Part shown: piece after piece, positions 1-14,235 of the stretch
Layout: the number at the start of each line of letters is the position of its first letter
Position numbering within the stretch: position 1 is the stretch's first letter
Assembly (NCBI RefSeq): GCF_020184175.1
Contig: NC_065533.1
Location: 56,458,351-56,522,350, forward strand
From: Aphis gossypii
Taxonomy: Eukaryota > Arthropoda > Insecta > Hemiptera > Aphididae
Direction: 5' to 3'
DNA length: 64,000 bases
Program-made: the position numbers and the translations under genes
The notes under the pieces: model-generated
The model's input: the letters and a program-made list of their open reading frames with translations, nothing else
Database searches by the model: none
What the model was told of the DNA's origin: nothing

Positions 1-3000
1 GACAAACTTTGCAACGCTGTACCGTAGTGGTCCGTTCAATGTCTTCGAATCATATCGTTTTTGACACACGACTACACGACTATCCGTACTTGGTCACAAA
101 CACACACATACACACACACTCAACGTGTGCAGGTAAGTATATTTTCATGCCGCGTAGGTATAGAAACATTATGAGATATTCCGAAAACGAATCCTCCCTC
201 GTCCTGCCGTAAACACGTATAAAATGCATCTAACCTATTATCCGGCGTTACGGAGATTTGTGCATAATCGTAGAGTGCTGTGGCCGGGAACAATATTATT
301 AAATACAAGATAATCAGAAAGAGTCCCGAGGACATAATAATTCTGTATGACCGAAGTAGATCGATATAAGGATTTAGGATGTAGATTTAAATAACCAGAA
401 CTCGGTAGCAGTTATTATTTTTAAATCGCCTATAATAAACACTTATAATAATATTAATGCTTACAAAGTATGTAACATAAAATTGTTTAAATGGTATTTG
501 GCTGTATCGTAGTCGTTCGGAATCGATAGTCGGCAGTGCATTGAGGTTTAATGTGCTCAGAGAACTGTCATTTTACATGGTGTGAATTGGCGATAAAAGT
601 CCTTAAAGTAAATCGTGTGTGAGTATATGATGGTATTGTATCGGTCAGCAGTAAGTCGCATCGTGTTATGTAACATAATAATTGTTACAGTAGTATAAGA
701 TTTCATCGAGTTCGATACTATACAACAAATTATCGATTACATAGATGCTTTATAGAGAATCCTAAGTCTGTAAAAATGGAAAGGAATGTATGTATGTCGT
801 ATATTATTATTTAATGTTTGATGAAACTAATTTAGTATAATATGTTTAAACATGGACTCAAATATAACATTGTATTTTAAGCTTCTCGGGACTCGATGTC
901 TCAATCAGCATGTACTTTAAGACGATCCGAAACTCGATTCATGTTCTAGAGAGATTGATTGGGACTCGGTTCGCATTTTATGCAGTCATATAATATTATT
1001 ATGTATTCATGTAAGCGCGTAATACGGTGCGTATTCTGTTATTCTTTTAATGTCCTGGAAAATAACTCATTTTGGGTCATTAGTATCATATTATTATTTT
1101 AACGTACGTACCCTGTACGCGTTTAGTATAAGTTATATATTAGGTATGTATATATGATATAGAATTATATTATTATTATAATATTCTGTTTGCTTGGCCA
1201 GCTCTGCAGCGCGCAGGAGCAGTGGGACGGAGGAAAATAAAAATGTAAAAATCCAACGCTCGTGACGTAGGCAGGTAATAGGCAGTTATACGTACCTACA
1301 CATATAATAACACCATAATAAATGCGTGTATTATATACATAATATATATAATATACGGATTGCCTTCGCCGTTGTTCGTTCGTTTTTCTCTCATCCGCGT
1401 ACTCCAACTACGTGACGTGTTTCCTCGCAACATTAATAATAATTAGCACCGTGCGCATATCATAATATACATATATATATATATAACACAAATTGTATAA
1501 TATACGACGTATGTATGCGCGTTAGCGTGTATTCGTACTCACGTACGCGTATGTGCAGTATCCTGGACAGGGACGAGAATAAGTGAGAGAGGATAAAAAA
1601 AAATAATAATAATAGTCCGTAGAACGTTTGCAGCTAATAACCTGCCGGACCGATATAATAATAATAAATATATGGTCCGAGAGAAACACTCACAAACACT
1701 CACACACTTATGGTGGTCGCGTATACTTACGACGTGCGTGTGTGTGTGTGTGTGTGGAGGAAAAATGCGGAGAATTGGACGCGGTTGTCAACGACGTATT
1801 TTCTATGGCTCAAGCTTTTTGACGTGTACATATTATTATTATTATTATTATGAACACTCACATACACACACACACACACACATCCAATCAAAAATGATTC
1901 GATCTACTCGTTGCCGTCAGTCTCCACGACCCGCCGCCGTCTCTCACTCTCTCACCGTATCTCGCCCGAGAACGCCGTAAAAATAATACCTATGTATATA
2001 TATATTGTAATGCATATAATATTTTACGCTCCGGCCTCGCGGCCATAATGTTATATTTTACTATATGTGCTGTGTACACTGTACCTATTACAATATAATA
2101 TAATAATATTATATACACATAGACTGCGACGCAGGAATAACGATAAAAATACGACCGCCGTCGTGTGTGTGTATACGAGGCAAATAGCAGTGATATATTT
2201 TTTTTTTTTTAACGTCCTGCCGGTACGACGTCCAGAGGGCCCAAATTTTAACGATTTTAAACTTTAAACGGCTTTTAAGTTTAATGCCACGAGTAGTAGG
2301 TACGCGTCATGATTTAAATATTTTTATTCCTCCGTTACATAATTACAGTGTTATAATATTAAGTAGTATAATATTATATCGTGTACATATTGCTGCAATA
2401 AATCGTTTCGAGACGAATTCACAATATATTATGTGCGTAACGCACTGTGTATACGACGTTAGGTTATAGATTGTTTTTATCGTTTTATAATTATTGTGTT
2501 TACTCACCGACTTGAAATGGCTTTATACAAACACGACCATAGTACACTAAACAGTGTTTTTCGATAAAAAAAAGTAGTGTTGTGTGTTTTATTACGTTAA
2601 AAATGATTTATCATATTTATTTTTCAATTCTTAGATTTGTATTATGTAATTTGTATAATTATATGTCTTGTATTACACAGAAATAACTAAAATGGATTTA
2701 TATTGAATGTATTACAGTGATGAAGCATATTCTATTACGATAATAATTATACCATCACAGAATTTAATTTTGATTTTTTATATTTCAATATTATATTAAA
2801 AACATAGACCTACTTTTACTAATATAATATTTTAGTATGCCTATCGACTATTCGAATTTCGACTAAATAATATGTAAACTAAATTAATTTTTCGACATTT
2901 TTAATCAATCGACGTCTTTGTATACTAATGAATGTAGGATTCGTCATGACTCATATTGGTTAATGCTATTAATGCGTAATTTAAATACAATTAGCGATTT

Positions 3001-6000
3001 AATACTGCCATTAATGCGTTTCAGATCGATATTATCCGTCGAAATTAATCAAGGCAAGCCTTATTCATACACTAACCACGTTCTATACACATAATAATAA
3101 TTAGTTAATAAAAGTGGTACAATAAATATTTCACATCACGAGAGGAATAAAAAAAAGCAAAAACAAAAACGAAAATGAAAATAAAAAAATGCAACTGTTT
3201 ATTGAAAATGATCATATATTAGAATTCATGAGGCTGACCAAGCCATGAAATATACCTACTTAACATTCGAAAGCATTTTTTGGGAAGACTTACTCGAGCG
3301 ACGCGCGACGAACAGGCTACAATATATTATATTAACCTTATCGGAAGCTCCAAATCATGGTTGATTTTAAAATTAGTGTTATTTTGATGAGTTTTGTAAA
3401 AATGTGTACTCCATAAAAATAAATCGTGACTATATATTTTTGAAATTATTTTTTGTTTGCAAAATAAACTACACTGTTTAAGTAAGTAGCTTTTATACCA
3501 CATTCAAGCTCTTTTAATCAAAAACAAATGAAAAAAGTACAATATTTCAAGTATACATTATATAAACATCACAAAAGATAAATTGCATTAGGGAATACTA
3601 AAACGAAAATTTGGTGAATATTTTAAATATCCATCAGTTGTTTTTTTACTACAACAAACAAAATCGATTTTCTAAAAAAATAGTTTTGCATAAAAATTCT
3701 TATTTCTCCCTTATTTATTTTGTTGTTTTTCAAGAATTTTTCACTTTCAGATCTAATTTATACCAGATAACTACTCTCAAAATGAAGATCCAACTGTTTT
3801 CACCACTATAAAACGCGTCTAAAATATAAACATAAAAACACACGATACACATAATAAATTGTAAAATCAATACATTCCTCTCAGAATTAAATTTGGCGGT
3901 TATAGCAACAAATTATGAAGTTTAACGGTTTGGAACTTCAAGAATTAAGTTTTAATGGTAAATTCATTAAAGATATCAACCAACGGTTAGTCATAATTGA
4001 TCACACTGTGGTTTATTTTTTTATACCATCTACAATATTCTACATATATATTTTATGATTTGTGTACTATAAATGCATCGAAGATATCAACGTAAACCAA
4101 TATACATTTTATTAACAGGGTTTAATATCTAATTATTAAACATATTGTTGTATGATATTAGTTTTATTCAACTTGATACAGTTTCCAAAAATAAAAGTTA
4201 AATTTACGTATGTCCATTTTGACTATTAATAATTTATGCTTTACTTATTGTTTAATAATTATACTTATGAGATTTTAAACATTATTTTTTTAGTATTTAT
4301 TTATTAAACATGCATTCAATTTATTTATTGACATTAATACTTTTTATTTCAATCACTCGTAAGCAGATATTACATACTCATATCTGTTGAGCTTTCATCT
4401 TAATATATATATATGTAGTTTTCTCTGATAAAACTACAAGAGACCTAAAAACGTATTTGTATGATATGTATAAAGTTTACATAAGATCAATCATCCTACT
4501 TTTTAAAATTCTGATTCTTAGATTTAATTGGATTTTAAGACTTCAGGTTTTGAAAAGTTTTTAAACATTAATTATACGGAATTGAAAAAAAAAATCAAAA
4601 AAGTGGAATGATCGATCTCGAGTAAACTTCATAAGTTAGCATAAAATATATGTGTTTTCATACTTATTTTCGTAGAACTAGCTTTTTTTTTTAATACGAT
4701 TAATAAAAATTAGGTATAATATGCCGTTTAATGAAAATCGTCACTTGTCATATTTTATTAAATCCGTTAAATGCAGAAAAATAAAAAATATAAAAATGAA
4801 TATATATTGTATTTTTTAAAGTTTTACACCAAAACGCTTTTTTCCTCCTAAAGAAATTTTATATATTACCAATTACGCGTGAAAAAAAAATGATGATCGA
4901 GTCCGACCGAGCCTCTCGTCGAGTGCGATTAAAAAGATCTCTGCAATCTCTCCGCCGGAGTACCTATATAACGTACAAATACGTGCTGAACGTGACCGGA
5001 AGACTTTTCGGCTGGACGAATAAGTCACCTTATACACATTTTATATTATGCACACGCCGTGTACTCCGATAATACGCGTGTTGAACCACACGATTCTGAC
5101 TCGTTCAGTGTTCATCAGTCTCGAAACTTATAATATTATAATATTATGGTATATACACGCGTTTATAAAATATAATATATGTATTTATGATCACCGAAAT
5201 GTCGCACGTGTCGTATGAAGATTTTAATCTATAGTATGATAATCGTGTTACGAACGAAAAGCATAAATTTCTAAATATTTCCAACACGTAGTCGGACTCG
5301 GAACACAATACGACAAGCCACAATATTATACCGTGGCTTCTTATGTAGTTCAATCGGATTTTGATTTTTGTCGTCACACAAAATGAATACTATCAAAATA
5401 ATAAAATAGTTTATTTTAATATAAAATTATAATCGTTTTCTCGTTGTATATTTCTAAAAAAAGTAAATAAAAATAAGTGTTGTGTGAACTTTTCAAAATT
5501 GTACATCTCACGCATTACCGTAACCGTTATTTTACAAACATTGACATAAAGATTTGGGACCAAGAGCGGTGTAATTGAATTTCATTTTGGTCTTCAATAA
5601 TTTATACAAATGTTAAATATATATAGCTATACTAAATCGCTGAGAAGCAAATAAAATACAATTTTCGTCGTAATTCTTTTTTTTTTTTTTTGGTCATCAA
5701 TGTATTGATTATGATATGAACCCTATCGCACATTTGAGAATTATTTTGTATTATTTAATTACTCACTTGTGTGTTTAATGCTTATTTATAATTTATATAT
5801 TTTATACATATTTATTTTTTGGCTTGCTTGAGACCACTTGGACCAATTACGGCTTCAACTACATCTCACAACTTACTTCTATATCTGATTATTAGGAGCT
5901 TAAGATATTTACTGATTCCTAACCTAACTGATAGAGATACTTTATAAGTATCAATAATTGATTTATAATTTATATTTGATTAAATATTACTCAAACACGA

Positions 6001-7640
6001 TATTTACCAACAATATTATATTAATAAAAATAATAAAATTGAAAAACACATCTATGTTGTAATGAAAATTACCAATTTTCAAATAATATGCATTTTTCCT
6101 AGAATATAACGAAAATATATTATTTGTATTTACACTTTGAAATTATGTTTTCACAAGACAAATGTTGTACCCTTACCTTAGATAATTGACAACTACCCTT
6201 TAAAAAATATTTAAATATAATAAGTCCGAATCCTATTTATAAATAATACCTATAATAATAATAATAATAATTATGTGCTGTAAATATTTTTTCACTAAGT
6301 GAATGACCACATTGTGTAAAAAATTACTCGATCTTAAATTAAAGTGACAGTCTTAAGAAATATTCTCGTATTTGTGAAAAAGCCGTTTCCACTTCATTAA
6401 ATGGATAAGTTTTCATGAAAAGATCGATTTCGCGAAGTGCTAACGACACACCTATATAAAGTGATTCTTTAAAACACTCATTTTCTCGAAAAGTATTAAC
6501 GTCTCTGGAATATTTTTATAAAAATGTCAATATATCAAACTCCAGTAGTGAACGAAAAGTTAATAACTAATAAAAATATAAAGCTTGTATAAATGGAATA
6601 ATGTTATACAGGGGTACATAGCAAAAAACTGATTCACTGCTTAAAATTCATTAAACATTATATATACTTACATCTAATTAGAAACTTGCTAGAAATTTGA
6701 TTTTAATGAATGTAAAATCTCAGAAAAATATTTCATTACTTCTAAGTAATACAATATTTTATGCTCTCATTCAAAAATGTAAAAGTTAAAAAATCATAAA
6801 TTCAAAACATTAAAAAAAAAAAAAAATGATATCTTACGTAATATTAATTCATCAAATATTTAAAAAAAATATATTACTTTTTGATGAGTTAAAGATTTAC
6901 TTTTAAAAAAAATATATTAAAATGCATTACCAATAAAATTGTTATATTCTTACAAATCAACATTATTATTGATTATAATTGTTAGTTGTTATTTGTTCAG
7001 TGCTTAGAATAGATTAGTAAAAATGTAAGTAGGTACCTTTAAATAAATCAGTTAAATTCAGATACGACAATGTATTTACAAATACAATTTCATCTATAGA
7101 TTACGAGAAGTTATAAATTAAAATCATTTTAATATTATTCAATTTAACCAACACATATTTTATCATTGGAAAATAATATGTTTACAAATTATTAAATTCT
7201 AAGGATAGTAGGCACACAGATTTTGAATTTCTTAAGGATGATAAAAAATAAGGAATAGTGATCACCGTTTGTCTACATTCTAAAATATTGTCAATAACAA
7301 TAAATAATATTATATTACTGGCTACTGCTCATCATTAATTATATCGCTTAAAAAAAAAAATTAAAAAAAATTTGATTGTAAATAAAGCTTATATGATTTA
7401 TGAGGTTCATGACGTCTTATAAACTAGGTAAAATACTGGTAAAATTATAAAAAGAAAGTTTCAATTTATTTCTGATCTGTTGTTGTTCACGCGTGACACG
7501 CATCGTCTAGCAAACTTTACTACACAATAATTATTATTATTTATTATTAATAAATACTATGGTTCCTGTTCTAAATATTAATTTGTGTATGTACATAGAA
7601 ACGCACACAATATATTATTTTATCATTTTTATAATATTAT
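1..7640. other. AT-rich non-coding DNA
   Basis: I see no gene here. Reading frames are short, rich in Ile/Tyr/Asn, and often run through microsatellites, as expected by chance in such AT-rich DNA. CpG-containing stretches occur around 1.38-2.0 kb and 4.9-5.05 kb but carry no recognisable protein. It may be intergenic or a large intron. Confidence 0.6.
1735..1882. repeat. microsatellite cluster (GT)n, (TTA)n, (CA)n
   Basis: Three simple repeats lie within 150 bp: a GT run at about 1735-1756, a TTA run at about 1830-1850 and a CA run at about 1863-1881. The frames that cross them are probably not coding. Similar short CA, TA and TC runs occur at 11665-11683, 30988-31011, 45968-45982, 46345-46363 and 47178-47195. 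Confidence 0.9.
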
Positions 7641-7659
7641 ATTTATATTATATAATATA

Positions 7660-7960
7660 GGTACGTCACAACTGCCACGGCATTGTCATACTTCGCGGGT
7701 GAACGTCGGCCGGGGCCCGAGGCAACGCGAACGCATCATCCGTCGATAGTGCGATCGATAGACTGCGAGAATAATCGCACCACGGAGTTTCGACATGCCT
7801 CTGTCGAGTATAATATAAAATAATTCATGATACTATATACTCGATGATATATTATTATGTGTTGTATCGCGTTGACGAGACGCGTTAACGATTTGAAAAT
7901 TTGCTACCGAGTCTACGTCGGTAATGCGACCAGATCGAAATAAAAAACAATTTAAGCGCG
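7660..7960. other. GC/CpG-richer pocket in AT-rich DNA
   Basis: This roughly 300-bp stretch has many CG dinucleotides and much higher GC than its flanks. No long reading frame crosses it. Such pockets in insect genomes can mark first exons or promoters, but nothing here identifies one. Reported as a composition feature only. Confidence 0.4.
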
Positions 7961-10900
7961 GTTAAAATTATTGGAAAATCACTCGTTCGTAACCTATTGT
8001 AGTGATATTCACCTTTTGTAACGAATAGATCTAAAATAATATTATTTAAATTCTAATAACGTCGTTTTTAGATTCACGACGTGTTGATAGTAGACACGTT
8101 TCTGTTTTTAATGTAAAACTATCAAAACGAAAAGTGTACATAATACTGTTAAGACTTAAGGACCACCGTTTTTAATTATGCGTATAGATGGTTTTGAGAA
8201 TATTGCTGTGCAATATTGTGTAAGCGAAAGTCGATCTTGAAGAATGTGCTGAATAAGCCTTTGAGTACAACTGACTTATGAGTCACTGTTGAATACGACA
8301 CGGAGCATATTTTAATTATGATCGCCAGAACCTTAATTTTGTCAGACCGTTTTCAGAATATTATTATAATTATTTTATTGTATCGTTAAGTTTTTACTAC
8401 CTCACTTATTTTATTATAAAGTTCTTTTTCTTAATTTTAAATATAAAAAGGTTTTATTTCAAAAGTATTTGTTAAATTATTGTTTTTTTTTTTTTGGATA
8501 ATCTGCAACACTAGGTATACTAATAAATATTAACAGCACAAATAAAATATTAAATGATTTGAACTGTTAACCGTTCGGAAAATTGTTTTATAACTAAAAA
8601 TAAATGTTATTATTACGTTTTATTTTAAATTTTTCATTAATAATATAAACAATATGACGTTTAAAGAATTAAAAATACTGAAGTCTACGTATAGTTTTAA
8701 AATATTCTACTTTTTTAAATGGTGAAAAATTCAAAATATTAAGTCAATTAATATTAACACAATGACTCGACTGTATGACACTTTTTTTTTTTTACAGCAA
8801 AATTCTGTAAATAGTCGATTTTGTACATGTTCCTACATTTCAATAAACTATCTGTTTACCACCGTCCACTATACGGAAAATCTAGAAAAAATCATACCAC
8901 TGCAGTATAGTTGCCACAGAAAGCGTCGTTGACAGGAAATACATAGGCCCATACGTCAGAGTTAGACACTCTTTATAAGGTATCCAGCCATATCCTGAAC
9001 TACTTACTATATTCATAACGCTATTCACGAAAGCAACAGCAACTCCCTATTCTATAAGAATTCAGTACGTTCAACTCATTTGCGGCCTACGTAGAACAAT
9101 AATTTGTACAAAAACTTACTGATATAATGGAAAACTTACTACATCGTCCATTTGATGGGACAAAAACATACATTTTTCGTAACGCAATACATCGCATATA
9201 CATAACTAATCGAAATCGAATACCACTATAGGTCTATAGGTTGGTGGATATTTGGCATCATTTGTAGGGTTTAAAACCAATAAAAATCATCACACTTCTA
9301 TAGTGTCTTACAATTTATGTGTTACGGCAGATTTTAAAATATTTTATCATCGTTTGGATTGCTTAAGGCTATATGATTTCCGTTTGACGTCCATAATGGC
9401 TATACCGGACTGACGTGCAAATAGGTCCTTTGACGGCCCCGCGAATATAACTCTATATTGCAATATGCAATATGCAATGAGAGATAGTCTAGCCTTCAGA
9501 AATCGTACCCAGTTTCCGCGAACCTAGAACTCTTAAGACCGAAATGTAAGCGACTCGCACTCAAGCTGTGCATAAGTGTTTTGTGCGAGTACTATTAGCA
9601 GAACCAGATTTCGACGAACTCGAAACTATATTTACTCTTTATGTTGCGTATCGAGTAGTTTACGATTTACGATTTACTATATTATATATTATTATTATTT
9701 TGTCGCGAATGATATTTTGCTATCGGAAATCGGCACACTGTCGATTTACATCAGTTAGCTTTCGATCGCTCATCATATATAGACCACGGAAAGCGCTGTA
9801 CGATAAGTCCGCAACTCGTCGTCCGTACTATTGCAAATTTATATAATTATAATTAAAGTTTGTTATACTTAATATATTATTTCGGATACAGTCCATTATA
9901 CTAAAAAAACGCGTTTCGTTATTATTAAACTCACACTCCCAACACTTTAGGTAAATATTTTTAAAAACGCTACCACCACTACCACATACACAACAGTGTA
10001 CGTTGGCCAATGTATAGCTGGTAAAAAAATTAATACTAAAAACCAACGCACAATATTAATAACGACTCGTTGATAGTGTATAATATGATATTGTAAGTTT
10101 CACATAATATATTGTCGTATAATACATCGGTGCGGGAGCTTACAACTATCGACGTCCATCTCAAAAGTTCTACACTCTAACGCTTATACATAAGTACTTA
10201 CCTAACTATTGGGCTCAATAAATGTACGGGCAAGGATCATCTGAAGAAAATTCCAAAAGAACGTTTGTTTAACATGACACCAACAAACATCAAAGTATGG
10301 AATATTTTTATGTTAATAAATCTAGGCTTTAACCTACAATTATTATCATCTGAAAAAGAGTTAATGCAAAAACGATAGGTATCGTATCAAGAATATTATT
10401 GTTGTGAAGTTGAGATGTCTTACCTATTTGTTTACCTTATCTATCTCTCATTTACTCGGATAGTAAATTTATTATTTATTATTTATTACTTTATTATTGT
10501 GAGTTGTGAGCCCTGAGGGATAGTATTTAGAATATCCAATAGTGATGTGAATCACAACTATTCTTTTATTTCATTATATACTTTTGGATTGACGCGAATC
10601 GCCACTCTTTTAGTACTATTAATACTGTTTTCTAGGCGCTAATCGCCGCATTTATTATTTATTTATAATTTGTATATTTGTCGGTGTATTTATTTAATAA
10701 TTTCAAGTTAGTGTCTGGGTGTGTGCAATTATCAAATAGGCTAGATTAGGTAGTAGCCGGCCAGCCGAGCACCGACAAAGTTGTGAGTTTTTCTTTATAT
10801 TATTATTATTTATATTTGTAGTATAGTTGTTCTATTGAGCAAAAAGGACAATCTATTTTATATTTATTTTTGGTTAGTGTGATTTATCTACTTGCACTTG

Positions 10901-12717
10901 CAATTGCTATCCATATTTTTATTATTATTTAATAAGGTTGATATCTATGGATGTTCCAGAGAGTCTCCAGTGTCGCGTTTTTATTCGTGCACCAATTCCT
11001 TACACTCGCGGGCAAATTAGACATGCCCACGCCTGCCGAGAACTATGTAGGTATACTCCTTACATACTATACGATATCGATAGACGGCAATCGTTATACT
11101 ATTCTACACACGGATATCGATGCCTCTTTCGTGTCTGAAATATAACGACTACACGTTAAATGTAATTATTATTGATAAATCATATAAGTACCTACAAGTA
11201 CGTACCGGGGAAATAATCACGAGCGCCAACGTACACGACGTCCATATAATAATAGTAGTTTTACACATAATTATATCGACGGATGATAATAATTTTCTCA
11301 TGGACCATCGCGTCTTCATAACAACAATAATATATATTATTATGTAATGTGTGCCAGTTTCCACCTATATGTAATATGTATAATATGTGTTACATATTAT
11401 TATTATATTGTTACATCTACACAGATTGTATTACTCGAGAATGTGTTATGGTATTAATAACGGAGGATAAAATTGCAGTTACGTCTGTCTCTCATTGTGT
11501 GTTTGTGTGTGTATGTGTTGGGATTGTTATTTTATTCATCCCGTCGACGAAACATAAACGAATTCTAGTGGCTTATGGTCAGCCGCCGCCGTTTGCCTTC
11601 AATTAAATGACAAAAGCTGGCCGAGTATAGGCCCCGCTTCGGTTCTTATTAAACGAGACACGTCATACACACACACACACACAGAACGTAATAATATTAT
11701 AATATTATTATTATCTATGTCTGGAACGTCGTCGCATCCGATAATAATATTTTAAATATTTAAATATTGTACACGATAATTGTTATATCATATTATATTA
11801 TTTTGTATTCGTCGTGCGATAGACCTTGTACGTCAATATAATAGTGACACAGCTTCAGAAATGAGATTTTTTGGTCACGTGTTACTTCATAAATAATTAT
11901 GCATTATATTAAAATGTGAGTTTCGTTCACATATAAAAAATCACTTAATGTTAATACAATTATATAGTTTGTACTATACATAATATAACAAACGCATTGT
12001 CGACTGCTCATTGCCTACATACTCTGTTCCGTGGTAAAATATTGTAATATCGTCTAATTTTAGGTTGGAGAAAAATAAAAGATAGAGAATACCAAAAGAC
12101 ATACTCTGATTAAGTGATATATAATATATATATTCATCTATGAGGATTTATATATCATGACGAAAATGTCAATTTTAATCAATTTAATTAATTTTCTAAA
12201 TATATTTTCCCTGGAAAATAAGAATATTATTAAGGGTCTCTTGTAATTTTTTTTTTATTTTTAATATTATTTTGATTTTGAAGCGAATTATCAGCAAGAT
12301 TTACAATTTTAAAATATAAAAAAAAGCTTACGTGGGATCTAAAATAATATTCTTAGTTCTTACCCTTAAACTTTATAACTGCTAATCAATTATTTACTCT
12401 AATATATTAAACAAAAAAATGAATTGGTCTGAAGGTAGAATTGTCCACGTCGAATATCACTTCTGTGGTTGAAAACCTAAACACGATATGTGCAAAATGA
12501 CTACTTTAAAGGAGAACGATAGACGAAGACAATACGCTATACACGTAGCACCCTGTTCTCTTAAAACTACATTTTATTTTCCGTCGCGTTCAAGACTCGC
12601 ACGTTAAACTGTAGATACAAAACGTAGGTTGTATAAGGTATAATACGACGGACGTCTATTAAATAATATACGTACACATAGTGTCATGTACTTTTATATC
12701 ATGTATTTATCGTATTT
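7961..12717. other. AT-rich non-coding DNA
   Basis: No supported gene. The longest frames (for example 9568-9846 and 11349-11606) have no recognisable domain and cross simple repeats such as the TG run near 11.5 kb. The stretch 10430-10950 is a little less AT-rich and might be an old repeat, but no second copy is in the window to define its ends. Confidence 0.5.
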
Positions 12718-12915
12718 GTGTTGCAGGTCAATGTCCGATGTTCGATCGTCTTCACGTCTACTTATCAACTTGTATCGCATAAAAATGATATTAATATTAT
12801 GGATATTATGATAAAATATAAATCATTGGGCATTGGCCATCAATATTATGAAATGGAATGGTTCATCGAATCTAGCGAAATAGAGACAGAATACCCAAAA
12901 TTCAACACTTGGTAG
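12718..12915 (+). other. possible terminal exon or short unknown ORF
   Basis: A 64-codon frame opens at a splice-acceptor-like site (TTTGTGTTGCAG ending at 12726) and closes with TAG at 12913-12915. Its second half (ending near EYPKFNTW) is less biased than chance frames nearby, with Gly, His, Glu and Trp spread through it. I do not recognise the protein. It abuts the retropepsin remnant on the other strand, so it could be a host last exon, retroelement flank or chance. No upstream exon was found. Confidence 0.18.
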
Positions 12916-13316
12916 TTAAATTAATACAAATGATATAATTTCTAATGATATAATATGCCTTAAATGCGTCTATTATGTATGCTACGTTATTTATTTTAAT
13001 TTTTAAATCAATTTTTCCTAATTGTTTTAGTTCAGAATTATCTGCACCAGTTATCTTAATTTTTTCTTTTGATTTTATCAGATTCTTTTTATTAATTAAA
13101 AAATAGTCTATACATGAAAGATTTGATCCTGTATCTAAGATTGCATATCTTTCTATATTGTCCATATTTATTTATATTGATAGAACTCTTTGTTTACGTT
13201 TCATATCTAAATGTTTATTATAATTATGAATTTGTATTACAGTTATGTTTTTATTCTGACTCAAAGATTTCTTTGAGTTTTTGGCTAGTGTCAGTTTGTC
13301 AATTTCGATATTGTCT
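12902..13316 (-). pseudogene. retropepsin (aspartic protease) fragment of an LTR retrotransposon
   Basis: On the minus strand, 13165 to 12902 encodes 87 residues starting MDNIERYAILDTGSNLSCID. The DTGS tetrad with hydrophobic residues before it and the later ITGAD and KIKINN segments fit the N-terminal part of a retropepsin, the enzyme that cleaves retroelement polyproteins. The second half with the ILG-type motif is degenerate and the frame stops at 12902. About 50 further codons upstream (13316 to 13166) are open in the same frame apart from one TAA just before the ATG. Directly upstream lies the BEL/Pao insertion, and beyond it the CxxC/OTU/Gag-like segments on the same strand, so this is best read as the next domain of that interrupted polyprotein. 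No reverse transcriptase follows. Confidence 0.7.
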
Positions 13317-13321
13317 AACGT
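13317..13321. repeat. target-site duplication AACGT (left)
   Basis: The pentamer AACGT directly precedes the first LTR base at 13322. The same pentamer directly follows the last base of the other LTR at 16525-16529. A perfect match at both predicted ends supports the LTR boundaries and shows that the two LTRs arrived as one insertion. Confidence 0.9.
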
Positions 13322-14068
13322 TGTTAAGAAAGCAGGGGCTTGTAACTATAAAAAGCTTGCCTGTTTCTTATAAAGATAAAGGTAACTTGTTAAAATAATA
13401 AAACACTAAATAGTGGACAGTATTTTAAAGTATAATAATAATAAACAGACTATTGTAACAATAATATGAATGATTGATATAATATAATAAATGCAATATA
13501 AATTAATATGAATGCCCTGTAATGGCAATCTAATAAAAAATAATATAAATATAATGATATAACATGCCTCATACGGGCAAAGTATACAAATGAATATAAT
13601 ATAAAATATGAATATGAACAGTGGTATAAAATAAAACATAAATGTGTATAATACAAAGTAGGTACTCACTGTCACAATACTAGCAGTTACCTTAAGCGGT
13701 GGTTTTATCCCACGCGACCGTGCCGGGGACGTACTTATAATAATAATACAAAAAAACTTAATATTAAGAACAATCGCACACGTGCAACCGCTTTAAGATA
13801 ACTGCGGACGAATAACACAGGGTAGCACGACAAAACGAAGTATAGACAAAAAACGACCACCCTAGGGTTAGTTTAGGTTAAAATAATAAAAATAGACAAT
13901 TAATGAACAAAACCTTAATAAATAGAACTATATGAATTTGAGATATAATAACGGACTTTCGCACGCCGTCCATTATCAGCTAGATAATAGAAACACTATC
14001 GCAAACTGACAGTGGAACAACGTACGCAGTCCTACCACTATATTGCGCTGCACGTCTTAGCTCGAACA
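13322..14068 (-). repeat. 3' LTR of the BEL/Pao element
   Basis: This 747-bp repeat matches 15790-16524 along its whole length with scattered substitutions and small indels, for example an extra GGTAACTTGT-like piece near 13380. Termini are TG...CA type. It is the 3' LTR because the protein remnants read from high to low coordinates. Confidence 0.93.
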
Positions 14069-14090
14069 TATCCCCCCCCCCCCCCCGGTT
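14069..14090 (-). other. polypurine tract of the BEL/Pao element
   Basis: Fifteen C residues at 14072-14086 read as a G15 run on the coding (minus) strand, three bases from the start of the 3' LTR. A purine run in exactly this place is the usual plus-strand primer site of LTR retroelements. Confidence 0.8.
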
Positions 14091-14235
14091 AAAATACAAT
14101 GGTATTTCGACACAACATAAAATAACAATATACTAACATATAACAGATAATAAATAATAATTTAAGCTTTTGTCTTGAGGAGTAACTTGAACTTGAGTAG
14201 ATTGTCTTGAATAAATTGAACTAGAATAGACTTGA

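Noticed and set aside
13406..13675. Minus-strand hydrophobic frame resembling a membrane protein, repeated at 15904-16134
   Set aside because: Both lie inside the BEL/Pao LTRs; the Ile/Tyr/Phe richness comes from AT-rich LTR DNA.
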